A DNA stretch of 64,000 bases from Trichomonas vaginalis G3 (GCF_026262505.1 NC_067207.1:14600082-14664081), one strand, 5' to 3'; counted from the stretch's first letter, positions 46,948 through 57,002 are shown. Numbers and translations are program-made. Notes: generated from the sequence alone by a model not told the origin.

Positions 46948-47405
46948 AAGCTTCAGGAAAAACAGATATTAAAGAGTATTACACAAATAATCCAAACTTC
47001 ATATTGTCACTGCAATCAACATATCCAAACATTGATGCTCAAGCTATCAGCAACAAGATGAAGTTTTCATCACGAAGTAACACCGTCTACTACAAAATCA
47101 ACTTTGTTGGTGAAGCCACGAGCAAAGTCCGCACTAGCACACTAGATGGCACTCAAGTTGCTTTCCGGAAAGAAGACGGTGGTCTATTTCATATTGTTGT
47201 TACCGATTCACATGCACAAGGCTCTGTTGAAGCATATGCATATGATGTTGAAAAGAAGTACTACAGAGCCGGCCCCTTTAGGAGAACATTTCACTATAGA
47301 TCTAATGAGAGATGGCGTCCTTTGAACCCCGATGAGATCAATCAAGTCAAAAACATACTCCAACAACAACTTGGAACATTTGAAAGCAATCCATTTTACA
47401 CATAA
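46948..47405 (+). pseudogene. Secreted family copy 5, 3' part (split by Polinton)
   Basis: Beginning at the AAGCT duplication, the frame reads SGKTDIKEYYTNNPNFILSL through to ERWRPLNPDEINQVKNILQQQL and ends FESNPFYT. It is the rest of the gene whose start lies at 24225-24359. The first roughly 280 bases are nearly identical in DNA to copy 7 (about 49078-49358), whereas the 3' quarter is clearly diverged (YYRAGPFRRTFHYRSN versus KYVKIFGTKIPEHHHI). It has no signal peptide of its own and so should not give a secreted protein unless an internal start is used. Confidence 0.75.
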
Positions 47406-47460
47406 CTTTAAAAGTAAAACCTGATTTTTACTATTTTAGTATTTTTTGTGTAAAATCTAA

Positions 47461-47671
47461 AAATTCCCGAAAATATGATGTTTATAACGAACACACTAGT
47501 TTACTTCCATATGTAACAATATGGAAAGAAGCTATCAATTGGGATATCCCAATTTTTTTAATCGATTTATGGATATCTGGTTGCAATATATCTCTTCACA
47601 AGTTAAAATCTATTGTGTATAGTGATCCTACTTCTTTTTCATCGTTCTCTAATTTTTTTCAAAATATATGA
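47461..47671 (+). pseudogene. Possible gene fragment without start codon
   Basis: An open frame without any Met reads YNEHTSLLPYVTIWKEAI, then FLIDLWISGCNISLHKLKSI and FSSFSNFFQNI before a TGA. It looks like protein (Trp, Cys, Pro spaced) rather than AT-rich noise and may be a remnant of a DUF3447/ankyrin-type front end. I cannot name it. Confidence 0.3.
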
Positions 47672-48203
47672 GTCATTTTTCGAAAGGAGGAACGACAATT
47701 AAAAAGTGAATAAATATATTTTAATAGTTGCTTATATATTTTAATAGTTGCTTATATATTTAAGCCCGAAAAAAGTATCACAACTATTTTTTTTGTCTTG
47801 CAATTAGTGCAACCTGCCTATTCATTTGCTTCTGAAAGTAAGGGATTATGCCTTCCATGAGGATGACATACATGAATGTTAGTTTTTTGTGAATCGATAA
47901 ATTATAAAATTCTACATTGCTCCAATGTATGCTTTATTGTCATTATTCACTCCAATATGCACTATCCAATGCTCTCATATCCTTTTCTTAAGCATGTTCA
48001 AATAAAATCACTTTCAATACAGGTTTCCCTCTTATAGACATAATGTTTGGATGAATGAACTTTGACGTAATGAATATTAAACATTAAAATGGGATACGTG
48101 AGACAAATAAAACCAGAAAATAGATTTTTATTTTTCGAAAAATAGCATTCGACATTATCATATAATTCATTGATTTATAATAAAATAATGTTAAACATTT
48201 ACT
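47672..48203. other. Intergenic DNA, no gene seen
   Basis: AT-rich. A short direct repeat of ATATTTTAATAGTTGCTT lies near 47718-47760. No gene supported. Confidence 0.4.
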
Positions 48204-48746
48204 TTAAATATTGATACCAATTTTGTTTCTTATGGCAGCATTGTGAGTGTTAATTTCATCTTGAGTTAAACCTCTGTCTGAAAATTCATCACGAATATGT
48301 GTTGTATATCACCAACACCTCTTATGAAGAACTGTCTTAATTTGGGCTGCAAAATCGGCAAATCCTTCTCCACTTTGGAAAACAACTTTATATTGGTTAC
48401 CTTCTTTTGTTGCAACCGCAGCCTGAATTCGGAGATTCATGCGCTTTCCGACTATATCTTGGTGTGAATTTTCAGCGCAATTTGAAGCTTTTAATTGATT
48501 AAGATCGATGAGTGGGTACTTGGCTGCAATAAGTCCGTTAAGTGAGTTGAGATCTGGTGTGTAAACAGTACGTGTTTCCTTATTGCCATCAACACGATCA
48601 ATTCTTAATGGTTCTGTATATGGAGTGCGTTCTTCCCAGCACTTTGGTTTAAATTTGAAATTGGCCTCTGGAATATGCTCTCTTCTATGATGACGACGTG
48701 CATACATTCTAGATTCTCCTAGGCTTAACAAAGAGAGAAGAAACAT
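48204..48746 (-). pseudogene. Secreted family copy 6, with in-frame TGA near the end
   Basis: The signal peptide is MFLLSLLSLGES, followed by the His/Arg-rich YARRHHRREHIPE, TEPLRIDRVDGNKETRTVYTPDLNSLNGLIAAKYPL, LRIQAAVATKEGNQYKVVFQ and FADFAAQIKTVLHKRCW, then a TGA (48309-48311). The same frame continues without further stops to 48204, encoding RDEFSDRGLTQDEINTHNAAI and RNKIGINI, the family's C-terminal helix (compare copy 4). So one stop separates the conserved last 35 residues. Either a recent nonsense mutation truncates it, or it still works without its last helix. I start at MFLL; the longer start at 48803 covers the upstream CAGAAACGGCTT motif. Confidence 0.7.
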
Positions 48747-48947
48747 TGAAACTAAAATAAATTTTGAATTTTCAAAAAATTCAAGCCGTTTCTGCCATGT
48801 CAATTTTTTGTCATTCGGATAGAATTTAGCTATCTACCAATACCATTATTTTTATCCATAAAATTTTGAAAATCAATTCATGTCAAATTCAATAAATAGT
48901 GTCATTTGACATATTTGATAAAAAAATTTAACTTTCTGGTATAAAAA

Positions 48948-49526
48948 ATGTTCACATTGATCAGCGTGGCTGCAGCTTATTCCAGACACAATCATCGACA
49001 TGATCGAATTGAGACCAATGGAATCGTAAGAGTTGAAAGGTGGGTTGAAAAATCTCCAATGAAAGTTCTTGAAGCTTCAGGAAATACAGATATTAAAGAG
49101 TATTACACAAATAATCCAGACTTCATATTGTCACTGCAATCAACATATCCAAACATTGATGCTCAAGCCATCAGCAACAAGATGAAGTTTTCATCACGAA
49201 GTAACACCGTCTACTACAAAATCAACTTTGTTGGTGAAGCCACGAGCAAAGTCCGCACTAGCACATTAGATGGCACTCAAGTTGCTTTCCGGAAAGAAGA
49301 CGGTGGTCTATTTCATATTGTTGTTACTGATTCACATGCACGAGGTTCCGTTGAAGCATGGGAAATTGAGCATGAAAGGAAATATGTTAAGATTTTTGGC
49401 ACCAAAATACCCGAACATCACCACATCGATCCAAGATGGCGTCCTCTGAACCCTGACGAGATCAATCAAGTCAAGAACATACTTCAAGAGAAGCTTGCGA
49501 AGTTTGAAAGTAATCCTTTTTACTGA
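48948..49526 (+). CDS. Small secreted His-rich family protein, copy 7
   Basis: The intact relative of split copy 5, 192 residues. The leader is MFTLISVAAAYS, then RHNHRHDRIETNGIVRVERW, SPMKVLEASGNTDIKEYYTN, FILSLQSTYPNIDAQAISNKM, YYKINFVGEATSKVRTSTLD, FHIVVTDSHARGSVEAW and the C-terminal RWRPLNPDEINQVKNILQ. It has the common family plan but an extra insert before the last helix (KIFGTKIPEHHHI). It is divergently oriented to copy 6, 201 bases apart between starts. Function is unknown; secretion is the only confident property. Confidence 0.75.
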   Translation: MFTLISVAAAYSRHNHRHDRIETNGIVRVERWVEKSPMKVLEASGNTDIKEYYTNNPDFILSLQSTYPNIDAQAISNKMKFSSRSNTVYYKINFVGEATSKVRTSTLDGTQVAFRKEDGGLFHIVVTDSHARGSVEAWEIEHERKYVKIFGTKIPEHHHIDPRWRPLNPDEINQVKNILQEKLAKFESNPFY

Positions 49527-49798
49527 AAACTTGCAATTTAAAATTATTTTTTAAATGTTTTTATTATTTCTCTCAGACTAATGCACTATTATAATCAAAT
49601 TTATTACCTCTCTCAGACTAATTCATATATTAACTTTATGACTTATATTTTCAAGGATCAAAACCAAAATTTCTTAAAATCTAATATTTATAAACAATAA
49701 GTGAGTGAAATGATAGAAAATAAATTGTTTAAATGAAGGTCTGATGTTTTTTAACTATTTGGGTGTTTAGACTGATCTAAGGAAATAGGAAAAAAGTT

Positions 49799-49870
49799 TT
49801 CCGACACGGGGAGTCGAACCCAGCTCCAGCGGATGAGAACCGCTTATCCTAACCGATGAACGATGTCGGA
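49799..49870 (-). tRNA. tRNA-Glu (CTC)
   Basis: On the minus strand TCCGACA pairs perfectly with TGTCGGA (acceptor stem). The anticodon stem is AGCGG/CCGCT around the seven-base loop TTCTCAT, giving anticodon CTC. The B box is GGTTCGACTCC and the A-box region ends ATCGGTTAGGAT, as in eukaryotic Glu tRNAs. One T-stem pair is mismatched. There is no intron. A run of six T on the minus strand (49790-49795) lies just downstream as a pol III terminator. Confidence 0.88.
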
Positions 49871-49943
49871 TTATACATTAAAGAAATAAACAATATTAGG
49901 AAGAACAATTCATTGATTGAAGGGAATCGATATCTAAATCAAT

Positions 49944-50084
49944 CTATTGGATTCTATTCAATAACCTTTGTACATCAATGTAAACAAGTGCATTCATGGC
50001 GCTATTTATTTTGAACAGTCTTACTTTTTTAGCATGTTCATTCTTTATGATCGATCCGATCTCCTTCTGCATTTCATCATCCAT
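49944..50084 (-). CDS. Possible small helical protein, 46 aa
   Basis: A 46-codon frame from ATG reads MDDEMQKEIGSIIKNEHAKK, then VRLFKINSAMNALVYIDV and QRLLNRIQ. Its charged amphipathic helical composition differs from the AT-rich noise around it. It lies between the tRNA and the Myb gene. I recognise no family; it is below the size at which I would be confident. Confidence 0.35.
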   Translation of the reverse strand: MDDEMQKEIGSIIKNEHAKKVRLFKINSAMNALVYIDVQRLLNRIQ

Positions 50085-50449
50085 TTTAAGGTACACTAAT
50101 TATTTAGTTATTTAGCATTACAGCCAATCTATTATCTAATCATGTTCCCCATTCTTGATTCTTCAAAACTAATGAATTAAAATATTGAAAATAAAAAATA
50201 ACCTTTTGCTAATATTATTCTTTGCTATAAGATATCCAATGAGATCTTCTTTTTATTTTCAAAGGGAAATTGATCGTTTAATCGTATCAATATTATTAAA
50301 TTGGCGAATGGATCAAATGAATATAATTTTAATTAGTTTTTTGTTATCAAAGAAAACCATTTTATTTGAAACTGTTTCGATCATTTTCGGTTTCTCACAA
50401 TATGTCACTTTTCTCCGATCGATTTTGATCGGATTTTCAAAATAGAATA
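50085..50449. other. Intergenic DNA upstream of the Myb gene
   Basis: AT-rich spacer in which I see no gene; a plus-strand frame here lacks protein-like features. Repeated GATC-containing words (GATCGG, CGATC) occur shortly before the Myb start. Confidence 0.35.
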
Positions 50450-51058
50450 ATGAGCATTGTGCCAGATCCAAATTCAAATTCAGGATCGTCTGCCAAATCG
50501 AGTCCTCATCGACCACACCCACGCAAGAAATTCTCACAGCAAGAGGATAATATGTTAATAAAACTCATAAACGAAAATGGAACAAATAATTGGGAAAACA
50601 TAGCCCGCTTGATGCCGAATAGAAATGCCAGACAATGCAGAGAAAGGTGGGTTAACTATCTCTCACCTGATGTTTCAAATCATCCATGGACGGCCGCAGA
50701 AGATCTTTTACTTGAACAAAAGTTCAAAGAAATTGGTGCAAAATGGGTTAAGATCAGTAAATTCTTCAAAAGTCGAACTGATACAATGCTCAAGAATAGA
50801 TGGCTCGTCCTCACAAGACGCGCCAAAAAATTAATGAATAAAAACCAACAACCACCAATATCACAAGAACTACCTAAAGAACCTGTACTACAAGCACAAT
50901 TGCCACTCCCACCTACTGATAAGCCATCAAAATTACCAAGTTTAGATCCAGAAAAGATTTTGCCTAACATTGCATTTCTTCCCATACATCCAAAATGGTC
51001 TTATAAGCAACAACAAGTTGATCTACCACCACAACCTGCTCCAGGAAGCTATCATTGA
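50450..51058 (+). CDS. Two-repeat Myb-like DNA-binding protein
   Basis: The 202-residue protein has two Myb repeats: residues about 25-72 (KKFSQQEDNMLIKLINENG, NWENIARLM, RQCRERWVNYL) and about 77-125 (NHPWTAAEDLLLEQKFKEIG, KWVKISKFF, NRWLVLTRR). Regularly spaced tryptophans, or aromatic substitutes, mark the three helices of each repeat; the third helices are the DNA-recognition helices. A Pro/Gln-rich tail (QAQLPLPPTDKPSKLP) follows. Trichomonads have many such two-repeat Myb regulators, several of which bind core or gene-specific promoter elements. It probably acts in the nucleus on transcription. Confidence 0.9.
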   Translation: MSIVPDPNSNSGSSAKSSPHRPHPRKKFSQQEDNMLIKLINENGTNNWENIARLMPNRNARQCRERWVNYLSPDVSNHPWTAAEDLLLEQKFKEIGAKWVKISKFFKSRTDTMLKNRWLVLTRRAKKLMNKNQQPPISQELPKEPVLQAQLPLPPTDKPSKLPSLDPEKILPNIAFLPIHPKWSYKQQQVDLPPQPAPGSYH

Positions 51059-51686
51059 ATGAATATTTTCTCATTCACCGACAAAACGAATATTTCTTTT
51101 TTCCCACTATATTTGTCGGCTTGTACGCCATTCAATACCTTTTTTTGTTTGTATATATATTTATGCACTTCTTTTAATATCAATTTTGTAAAAATTTTCT
51201 TTATAGCATCATATCGTAATCAATTATATGTCATATCTTTAAAACCATTCTTCCTCTTGAAATATTGATATCAAAGTACATGATCATATTGAAAATTTAA
51301 TTCGATCCATTAAAAGACAGCTGACAAGTAGTGGCTATTAATTATCTTAAAAGATAAATTATATTTAGTTATCAATACAATTACATAACAACATTATTTT
51401 TTAAAATTATTTTGAACATAGATTTTAAAGTTAATATTTCGCACATGAAATCAAATCACAATTTCAAGCATAAAACATCTAGTTTATTTTCTTAAACAAA
51501 AAGAGGACTCTATGAATGCATTTAGAATCATAGTTAACTTAATATCATTGCACATATAAGGTCTGAGTATGCCAAATAAACCAAGAACACTCTGATTTCT
51601 AATTACTGAGGTAATTTCACATGTGTAATTCTACGAAATCCCGATTTCAAAAATTTCGATATCGTTCACAAGTATTTTTTTTAGTG
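51059..51686. other. Intergenic DNA
   Basis: AT-rich, no gene supported. TTCACAAG lies just upstream of the SNARE start codon and may contribute an initiator. Confidence 0.4.
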
Positions 51687-51980
51687 ATGGCAACGTTAGA
51701 AGGAAACAGAGAAAAATTATCCGAAGCAGATAAGAATTTGGACATCTTAGAAGGTATGACAGGACAAATGCTTAACAATGCAAACGCAATTAATGAAGAA
51801 ATTGTTGATCAAAATCAGATGATTGATGCTACAAATGCCAAAATGGATATTGCAGATCAAGGCATTGTAGATGTCACAAAAAAGGTAGAAAAACTCGGCC
51901 CTTCTAAAGCAGGATATTTTGCCTATGCGTTGATCTTCTTAGAAATAATAGGAATTGTTCTATTGTTTGTAATCAAATGA
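51687..51980 (+). CDS. Tail-anchored Q-SNARE (Qc/Bet1-like)
   Basis: The 97-residue protein has a SNARE motif from about residue 15 to 70 (LDILEGMTGQMLNNANAINE, EIVDQNQMIDATNAKMDIAD) with heptad-spaced hydrophobics and a glutamine in the central zero layer, followed by a short linker and a C-terminal membrane anchor (YFAYALIFLEIIGIVLLFVI). Such proteins catalyse membrane fusion in vesicle transport as part of a four-helix bundle. There is no N-terminal regulatory domain, as in Bet1/Sft1 or Qc-type short SNAREs. I start at ATGGCAACG (51687) rather than the in-frame ATG 22 codons upstream, because the extra residues are basic and unlike SNAREs. Confidence 0.8.
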   Translation: MATLEGNREKLSEADKNLDILEGMTGQMLNNANAINEEIVDQNQMIDATNAKMDIADQGIVDVTKKVEKLGPSKAGYFAYALIFLEIIGIVLLFVIK

Positions 51981-52747
51981 TTAATCACTACAGTGCACAA
52001 CAACTTACATTATTTATTATTTTTTTTTTTGTATATAAAGTATTCTATTTGTATTTTCTTTCGATTCACAAGTACAAATTCATTTTCTTCCGATACAAAA
52101 CTCTTCATCAACTTTATTTGCCATATCATGCCAATAGCAATATTTTCGATTATGATCGTATAAAACTCTATGGAAATCTTAAAACAGATCATGATCCATC
52201 TAACCAAGCATCATATTCTGTAAGCAATATCAGGATATTAAATTATTGTCTTTTTATATTTTCCAATATGGTTTTTATTCTCACAACAGTTAGAAAAGCA
52301 TTAAAATTTTTATTTGTACCAATTTTTAAACACATAGACTGAAAGGAAACGCTTCAAATCTTAATTCATATTCTCAAGTGCTCCATTTTCTTCATTATTG
52401 TTTCCAAATAGTTAACTACTTATTATCTTTTTAAAACAATCATTAAATTGGAAATTAAAATTCGCAATCAAATTTGAGAAAATTATGGGACTTTTATAGA
52501 CATCTGCAAAACATATCAGATTCCTGATCCTAATATTTATAAAATTTTGTCACTCAAGGTTATTTTCGATGATGTTTCAGTGCGATTGATTTCACCGCGG
52601 GAGAAATTTTATCTCATCTGTAAAATTTTTCACATAAATTATTACACTTGATTGATAAAGTATCGATTCTTCCTGATTTCATAGTGGATCCAACTATTGT
52701 GATAGTAAAATTCCGGTGACATAGTCACTTTTTTTATTCATTTAAAG
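51981..52747. other. Intergenic DNA
   Basis: Between the SNARE and BRO1 genes. An aromatic-rich 121-codon frame starts here, but it overlaps the SNARE stop and is of AT-driven composition, so I do not call it. Directly before the BRO1 gene, TCACTTTTTTTATTCATT lies 9-27 bases upstream of the ATG and fits the trichomonad initiator. Confidence 0.45.
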
Positions 52748-53935
52748 ATGTCATCTGAAACTCTTTACTTGGAAAAAGTTCCTCTCTTTACACTTACTCC
52801 TTCTAAGTTTAATCAAGAGAAGCTTGAGGCTATCTTTCCTAAATGGCCAATGGAAAAGTTAGATTATCTCAATCAAGCACAAGTTTACCGTGACTTGCTT
52901 TGCGAGCATCTTAAAATGAGGCAACCATGCATGACAAGGATTGCTGATATTGACAAGTATCTCCCAATGTTTGTTTCCATCGAAAAAGAAAAATTAGGTA
53001 ATCCACGCATTGAAGCATCACCAAAACATAAATTCCATTGGGTTCAGACACCAATCGTTGTAGAAAAGTATGTTGAGCGTACATTCTCCGCAAACTACTG
53101 CATGAACGAAACACTTCACCTTATCTGGCTCAAAGGTATTCTCTACATGGATCAAGCATTCGACGACTACGAGGCCAACCGCCACGAGCAAGCTGTTATC
53201 AATCTCAGAACAGCTGCTGGCATTTTCGAATATCTTGCCTCAGACAAATGCCGCTGCATTGATAAGCAGTCCGCTCCAATTGAGTTCCAACCAGCTGTCT
53301 TCAATGCCCTCATGAACCTCATGCTTGGACAGGCTTACCTCATCATCGCATCCAAGGCCGAATTCAACGGTGCCGGCAAGAAGGCGATCGGCAAGATCTG
53401 CTACGCTGCTCATACATCATTCCAGACAGCCAACGACGCTATCAAAGGAGCAACTCCGATTGAATCAATCGAACCACAGTTCATTCACTGGCTTGAGCAG
53501 ATTTTAGAGATCAGCCAGGCATTTACATGCGTCATGTTCGCTTACGACTCCAAGAAGAACGACGAAGACGGCATGGCTGTTGGTCTTCTTAATCTTGCAA
53601 TTAATCACCTCAAGAAGGTCGAAAAGATCGAGCCAAAGAACTTACGTCCAAACAACTGCATCAAGGGCCTCATTGCTACACTCGAACCACTCAAGACAAA
53701 GTGGGGAGAGGAGAACTTCCTCATGAACAACAAAGTTGTCGCAAACGAAGTCGATGCTACAAGATACCTCGCTACACAGAACATCGCCGTTCTCTCTGTA
53801 CCTCAGGCAGTTCCTTACTCTCAGCCAGAACCACAATCAATTGGTTCAAGCGCTCCTCCTGCTGATGCATCTGCTGCTCCTACAACTCCAGAGACAGAAG
53901 AAGGCGATAAGCCAGTAATCAAGAAGATACATTAA
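52748..53935 (+). CDS. BRO1-domain protein (ALIX/Bro1-like)
   Basis: The 395-residue protein consists of one BRO1 domain followed by a short Pro/Ala/Ser-rich tail (QPEPQSIGSSAPPADASAAP). Recognisable BRO1 parts are IWLKGILYMDQAFDDYE, NLRTAAGIFEYLASD, IEFQPAVFNALMNLMLGQAYL and the later helix KISQ-like region AHTSFQTANDAI. BRO1 domains bind the C-terminal helix of ESCRT-III (CHMP4/Snf32) and act in endosomal sorting and membrane scission. The V domain of ALIX is absent, so it resembles BROX-type single-domain forms. The middle of the gene is much richer in GC-ending codons than its neighbours, as in highly expressed trichomonad genes. A near-consensus initiator lies upstream. Confidence 0.88.
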   Translation: MSSETLYLEKVPLFTLTPSKFNQEKLEAIFPKWPMEKLDYLNQAQVYRDLLCEHLKMRQPCMTRIADIDKYLPMFVSIEKEKLGNPRIEASPKHKFHWVQTPIVVEKYVERTFSANYCMNETLHLIWLKGILYMDQAFDDYEANRHEQAVINLRTAAGIFEYLASDKCRCIDKQSAPIEFQPAVFNALMNLMLGQAYLIIASKAEFNGAGKKAIGKICYAAHTSFQTANDAIKGATPIESIEPQFIHWLEQILEISQAFTCVMFAYDSKKNDEDGMAVGLLNLAINHLKKVEKIEPKNLRPNNCIKGLIATLEPLKTKWGEENFLMNNKVVANEVDATRYLATQNIAVLSVPQAVPYSQPEPQSIGSSAPPADASAAPTTPETEEGDKPVIKKIH

Positions 53936-53985
53936 ACTGTTGCATTTTTTTCAAGTAAAAAAAATTTACGAATTATTTATATTCA

Positions 53986-54338
53986 AATAATCCATTTTTT
54001 ACATAATAGTTCTCTAATATAGTTCAGAAAGCTTTTGTATTAGTAACAAAGCTAATAATTTCGTATCATTCATTTGATTTGAAGTTATTCTACAAGATTA
54101 TCCACTTTTTACATAATGGTTCTCTTATATAGTTTAGAAAGCTTTAATATGTCCATCTAAAAGTCTTTGTAACCAAACTAATACAATTTGTTTTGAAGTT
54201 ATATTTATTCGACAAGATTATCCATTTTTTACACAATAGTTTTCTTATATAGTTTAGAAAGCATTGTTTGTCCATCTAAAAATCTTTATAACCAAACTAA
54301 TACCATATAATTTGAAGTTATAGTTATTCTACACAGCC
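53986..54338. repeat. Three tandem copies of an approximately 117-bp repeat
   Basis: Three diverged units each begin ATTATCCATTTTTTACA, continue with TTCTCTTATATAGTTTAGAAAG and CCATCTAAAA, and end GAAGTTAT-TTATTCTACA. They start at about 53986, 54099 and 54218. Divergence between copies is clear. They lie just downstream of the BRO1 gene. No coding frame. Confidence 0.75.
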
Positions 54339-55189
54339 ATATTTATTATTTTAATATTTGATCTAAATTATCAAAGATTTATGTTTGAAAGGGCGTTTCT
54401 TGCTCATAAATGAAATGTTTAAGATGTGCTAATCGGTCTGAATCCATAAATTATAAATGAATGAAATATAAATGGAAGAAAGCACTCAATAGTTTCCCAA
54501 GCAAAATTGTATAAATTCTTTTTTTCCTGTTTTTGTTTTGACAGATTTGTTTTCATTCAAAGTAAATGTGCTGACTTTATATGAGTTCTGTTAAGCTTTT
54601 TAGATAATGAAACTGTTGTATTTAACTATATTCACGTTTGATAAGGCTTGATTACGACTCCCATAGAACTATATTAATAGATATCTATTTTTAAGAACGT
54701 CTAAAGAAATATGATAGCATTCAATGCCTCAGCTCTTAAATGCAAGTAACACCTCTTACAGCAAAATTATGATATGTTTTTGTATTAATAGTTTGCAATA
54801 ATGTTTACTTAGCTTTGCATGTCATGTGATTGTTTAATGATTTGATACATCATCCAGTAATCATGTTTTTATATCATTCCAAAATCAGCTACATAATTTA
54901 TTTGTTTCAGAATATGTGTTTAATTTTTATTAAATCTTCAATAAAGCCAAAAACATTAATGCAGAATATGTTATTAGAATTTGATTTCGCACAAGTTTCA
55001 AGTGGAAATTCCTTGATTTCATTATGTTCAAAACTATAGTATTTTTGGAACTATTAAGAATGCCCTCACCATGTTAGACTTATTCATGCTTATATAACTT
55101 ATCTTTATGTATTTTAAATGTATTCAATATATTCTCTTTTGGGGCAACAACTGAACATATTCCATCATAGCTTTGTAAAATTAATATAT
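54339..55189. other. Intergenic DNA
   Basis: AT-rich, with short frames of no protein-like composition; no gene supported. Confidence 0.4.
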
Positions 55190-56170
55190 TTAACTTTTTA
55201 CAAAGATTGGATAAGCACAACAATAATAAAATATGACATCTTCTTCTTTTGTTATTATTTCATTTTCATCATTATTAGCTATTGGAAGTTGAGCTTCACA
55301 TTTAAACGTAGATAAATGAGATAAATTTAAATAATTTTCTATATCTTTGATATTTTCGGTAATAATATCACTTGGAATAGATCCTGTGCTCTGGACATAA
55401 CAATTTTTAACTAAAAATGATCCATCACTATTTTTGGAAAAAAGTTTAAATCCAAGGGGGCCTTTGTTTCCAAATATAGAGCAGTTTTCAATTGTTATAT
55501 ATCCATTACAATTAACTATTCCCCATATATTATCACTCACTTTGATATTCAATATGTTGCAAAAAGAAACAATATTGATTTTATAATTATTATGACCTAA
55601 AACATCAGATCTGCATGTTGCATTTTCAATAGTACAAAGTGAAACTAATGCTTCGGATGATGGATAAAGTCCATAACCAGAATGGTAATCACCTGTACAT
55701 TTACTTACATTTGTGGATCGAATTGAAATATTTCCGTAATACAGAGATAGAGTTTTTCGAGCTCTTTCATTGCCACAAAGACAAATCGAAGAATCATAGA
55801 CAAAATTAAAATTATTCGTATCTTTACAATATGAATGGGAGTGATGGCCTCCATCATCATTAGTTATTGATGTTTGAGATAATAAAGAGCATATTTTGTG
55901 TTGAACAAAAGAGCTGTTGCATGCAAAACGAACACTACCACCACTCTTTGTGCTTGTATTATTCTTAAAGTTACATTCTGAGTGTAATACTTTGATATTA
56001 TCTGACGAATATTTGACAGCGCTATCTTTGAAATTAAAGAAGAAACTACGGAGAACAAAACATTTTTGTTCTGTTGCATTTGGTTGACAATTACTGCATG
56101 TGATATGATATGGTCGATCACCTGATTGATAAAAATATTGCCAAGCATCAAAATATGAGATCGAATAAAA
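55190..56170 (-). pseudogene. Methionine-free surface-protein fragment, about 327 codons
   Basis: The minus strand is open for about 327 codons, from just after a TGA at 56171-56173 to a TAA at 55190, without a single Met codon. It reads FDAWQYFYQSGDRPYHITCS, CQPNATEQKCFVLRSFF, VKYSSDNIKVLHSECNF and NTSTKSGGSVRFACNSSF, then GNISIRSTNVSKCTGDYHS and NGYITIENCSIFGNKG. Repeated short beta units with Cys, Asn and Ser resemble the right-handed beta-helix (Pmp-like, polymorphic) surface proteins that trichomonads hold in large families. The front end and the C-terminal membrane anchor are missing, so I regard it as a fragment from a relocated gene. Confidence 0.6.
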
Positions 56171-56526
56171 TCAGATCATAATTGTAAGCTTTTCAAATAT
56201 TTGTATTGCAAAACCGAATATTTTAAGGTTATACCTTTTTAAACCTCAATATCATTCTAAAGTCATCAGAAAAAATAACCGTCTATATTCAAGATTTGTA
56301 GTCATGAACAAAAAGATCAAAATATACAGCGCGATTTTATTTTATTGACAAATTACGATGTAACTGTATCCCTATTGCAGTCATAATTGCATAAATGTTT
56401 TGCAACTCTTCTAATCCATTTCAGAGTTTAATATCCTTATCTGAATTTTATAATAAAAAATAAATTAATTGATAATAATTTTTATGTGCTAAATTTCAAT
56501 GATATTTTATATTGGATCATCAGTCA
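56171..56526. other. Intergenic DNA
   Basis: AT-rich; no gene or repeat recognised. Confidence 0.35.
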
Positions 56527-57002
56527 TTAATTTGTATCTTCTTGAGTACTTAGCAATTTGCTTATTTCTTCACTATAAAATCCATATGCAAATTGAAGTG
56601 CAGTCCTACCTTTATTATCCTTTGCATTGACATCTGCACCATATGAGACAAGTAATTCAACTATTTCTTTTTGATTTTGAAGAGCTGCAAGATGTAATAA
56701 AGTTTCACCATCTTTATCTTTTGAATTGATATCAGCTCCGTTTAAAATTAGATATTCTATTACTTCTTTGTTAAAATCTTTTGAGACATAATTAATAATT
56801 GATTTGTCCACATATGCACCATTTTTAATAAGAACTTCAATTGTTTCTTTGCTATTGAAATGTGCTGCAATCATTAGAGGCGTTTGATTTTCTTTATCTC
56901 TATCATTAATAATTGCACCGTTTGCGATGAGAATTTCAGCAATTTCATTGCAATTCTTTTCTGCAGCTTTATGTAGTGCTGTCCTTCCAAAACCACCCTT
57001 AA
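56527..57002 (-). pseudogene. Ankyrin-repeat gene, 3' part (split by a transposon)
   Basis: About four and a half ankyrin repeats: GRTALHKAAEKNCNEIAEIL, QTPLMIAAHFNSKETIEVLI, a degenerate one (SKDFNKEVIEYLILNGADIN), ETLLHLAALQNQKEIVELLV and RTALQFAYGFYSEEISKLL, ending EDTN. The frame joins the 5' part (59431-60662) directly across a TTAA with the intervening 2.4 kb removed: VNIK then GGFGRTALH falls in normal ankyrin register. As it stands this part lacks a start; the nearest candidate is a GTG inside the inserted element's end. Confidence 0.8.

Noticed and set aside
51977-52342. A 121-codon frame after the SNARE gene
   Set aside because: Aromatic/Ile-rich composition is as expected from AT-rich DNA, it overlaps the SNARE stop, and no family is seen.
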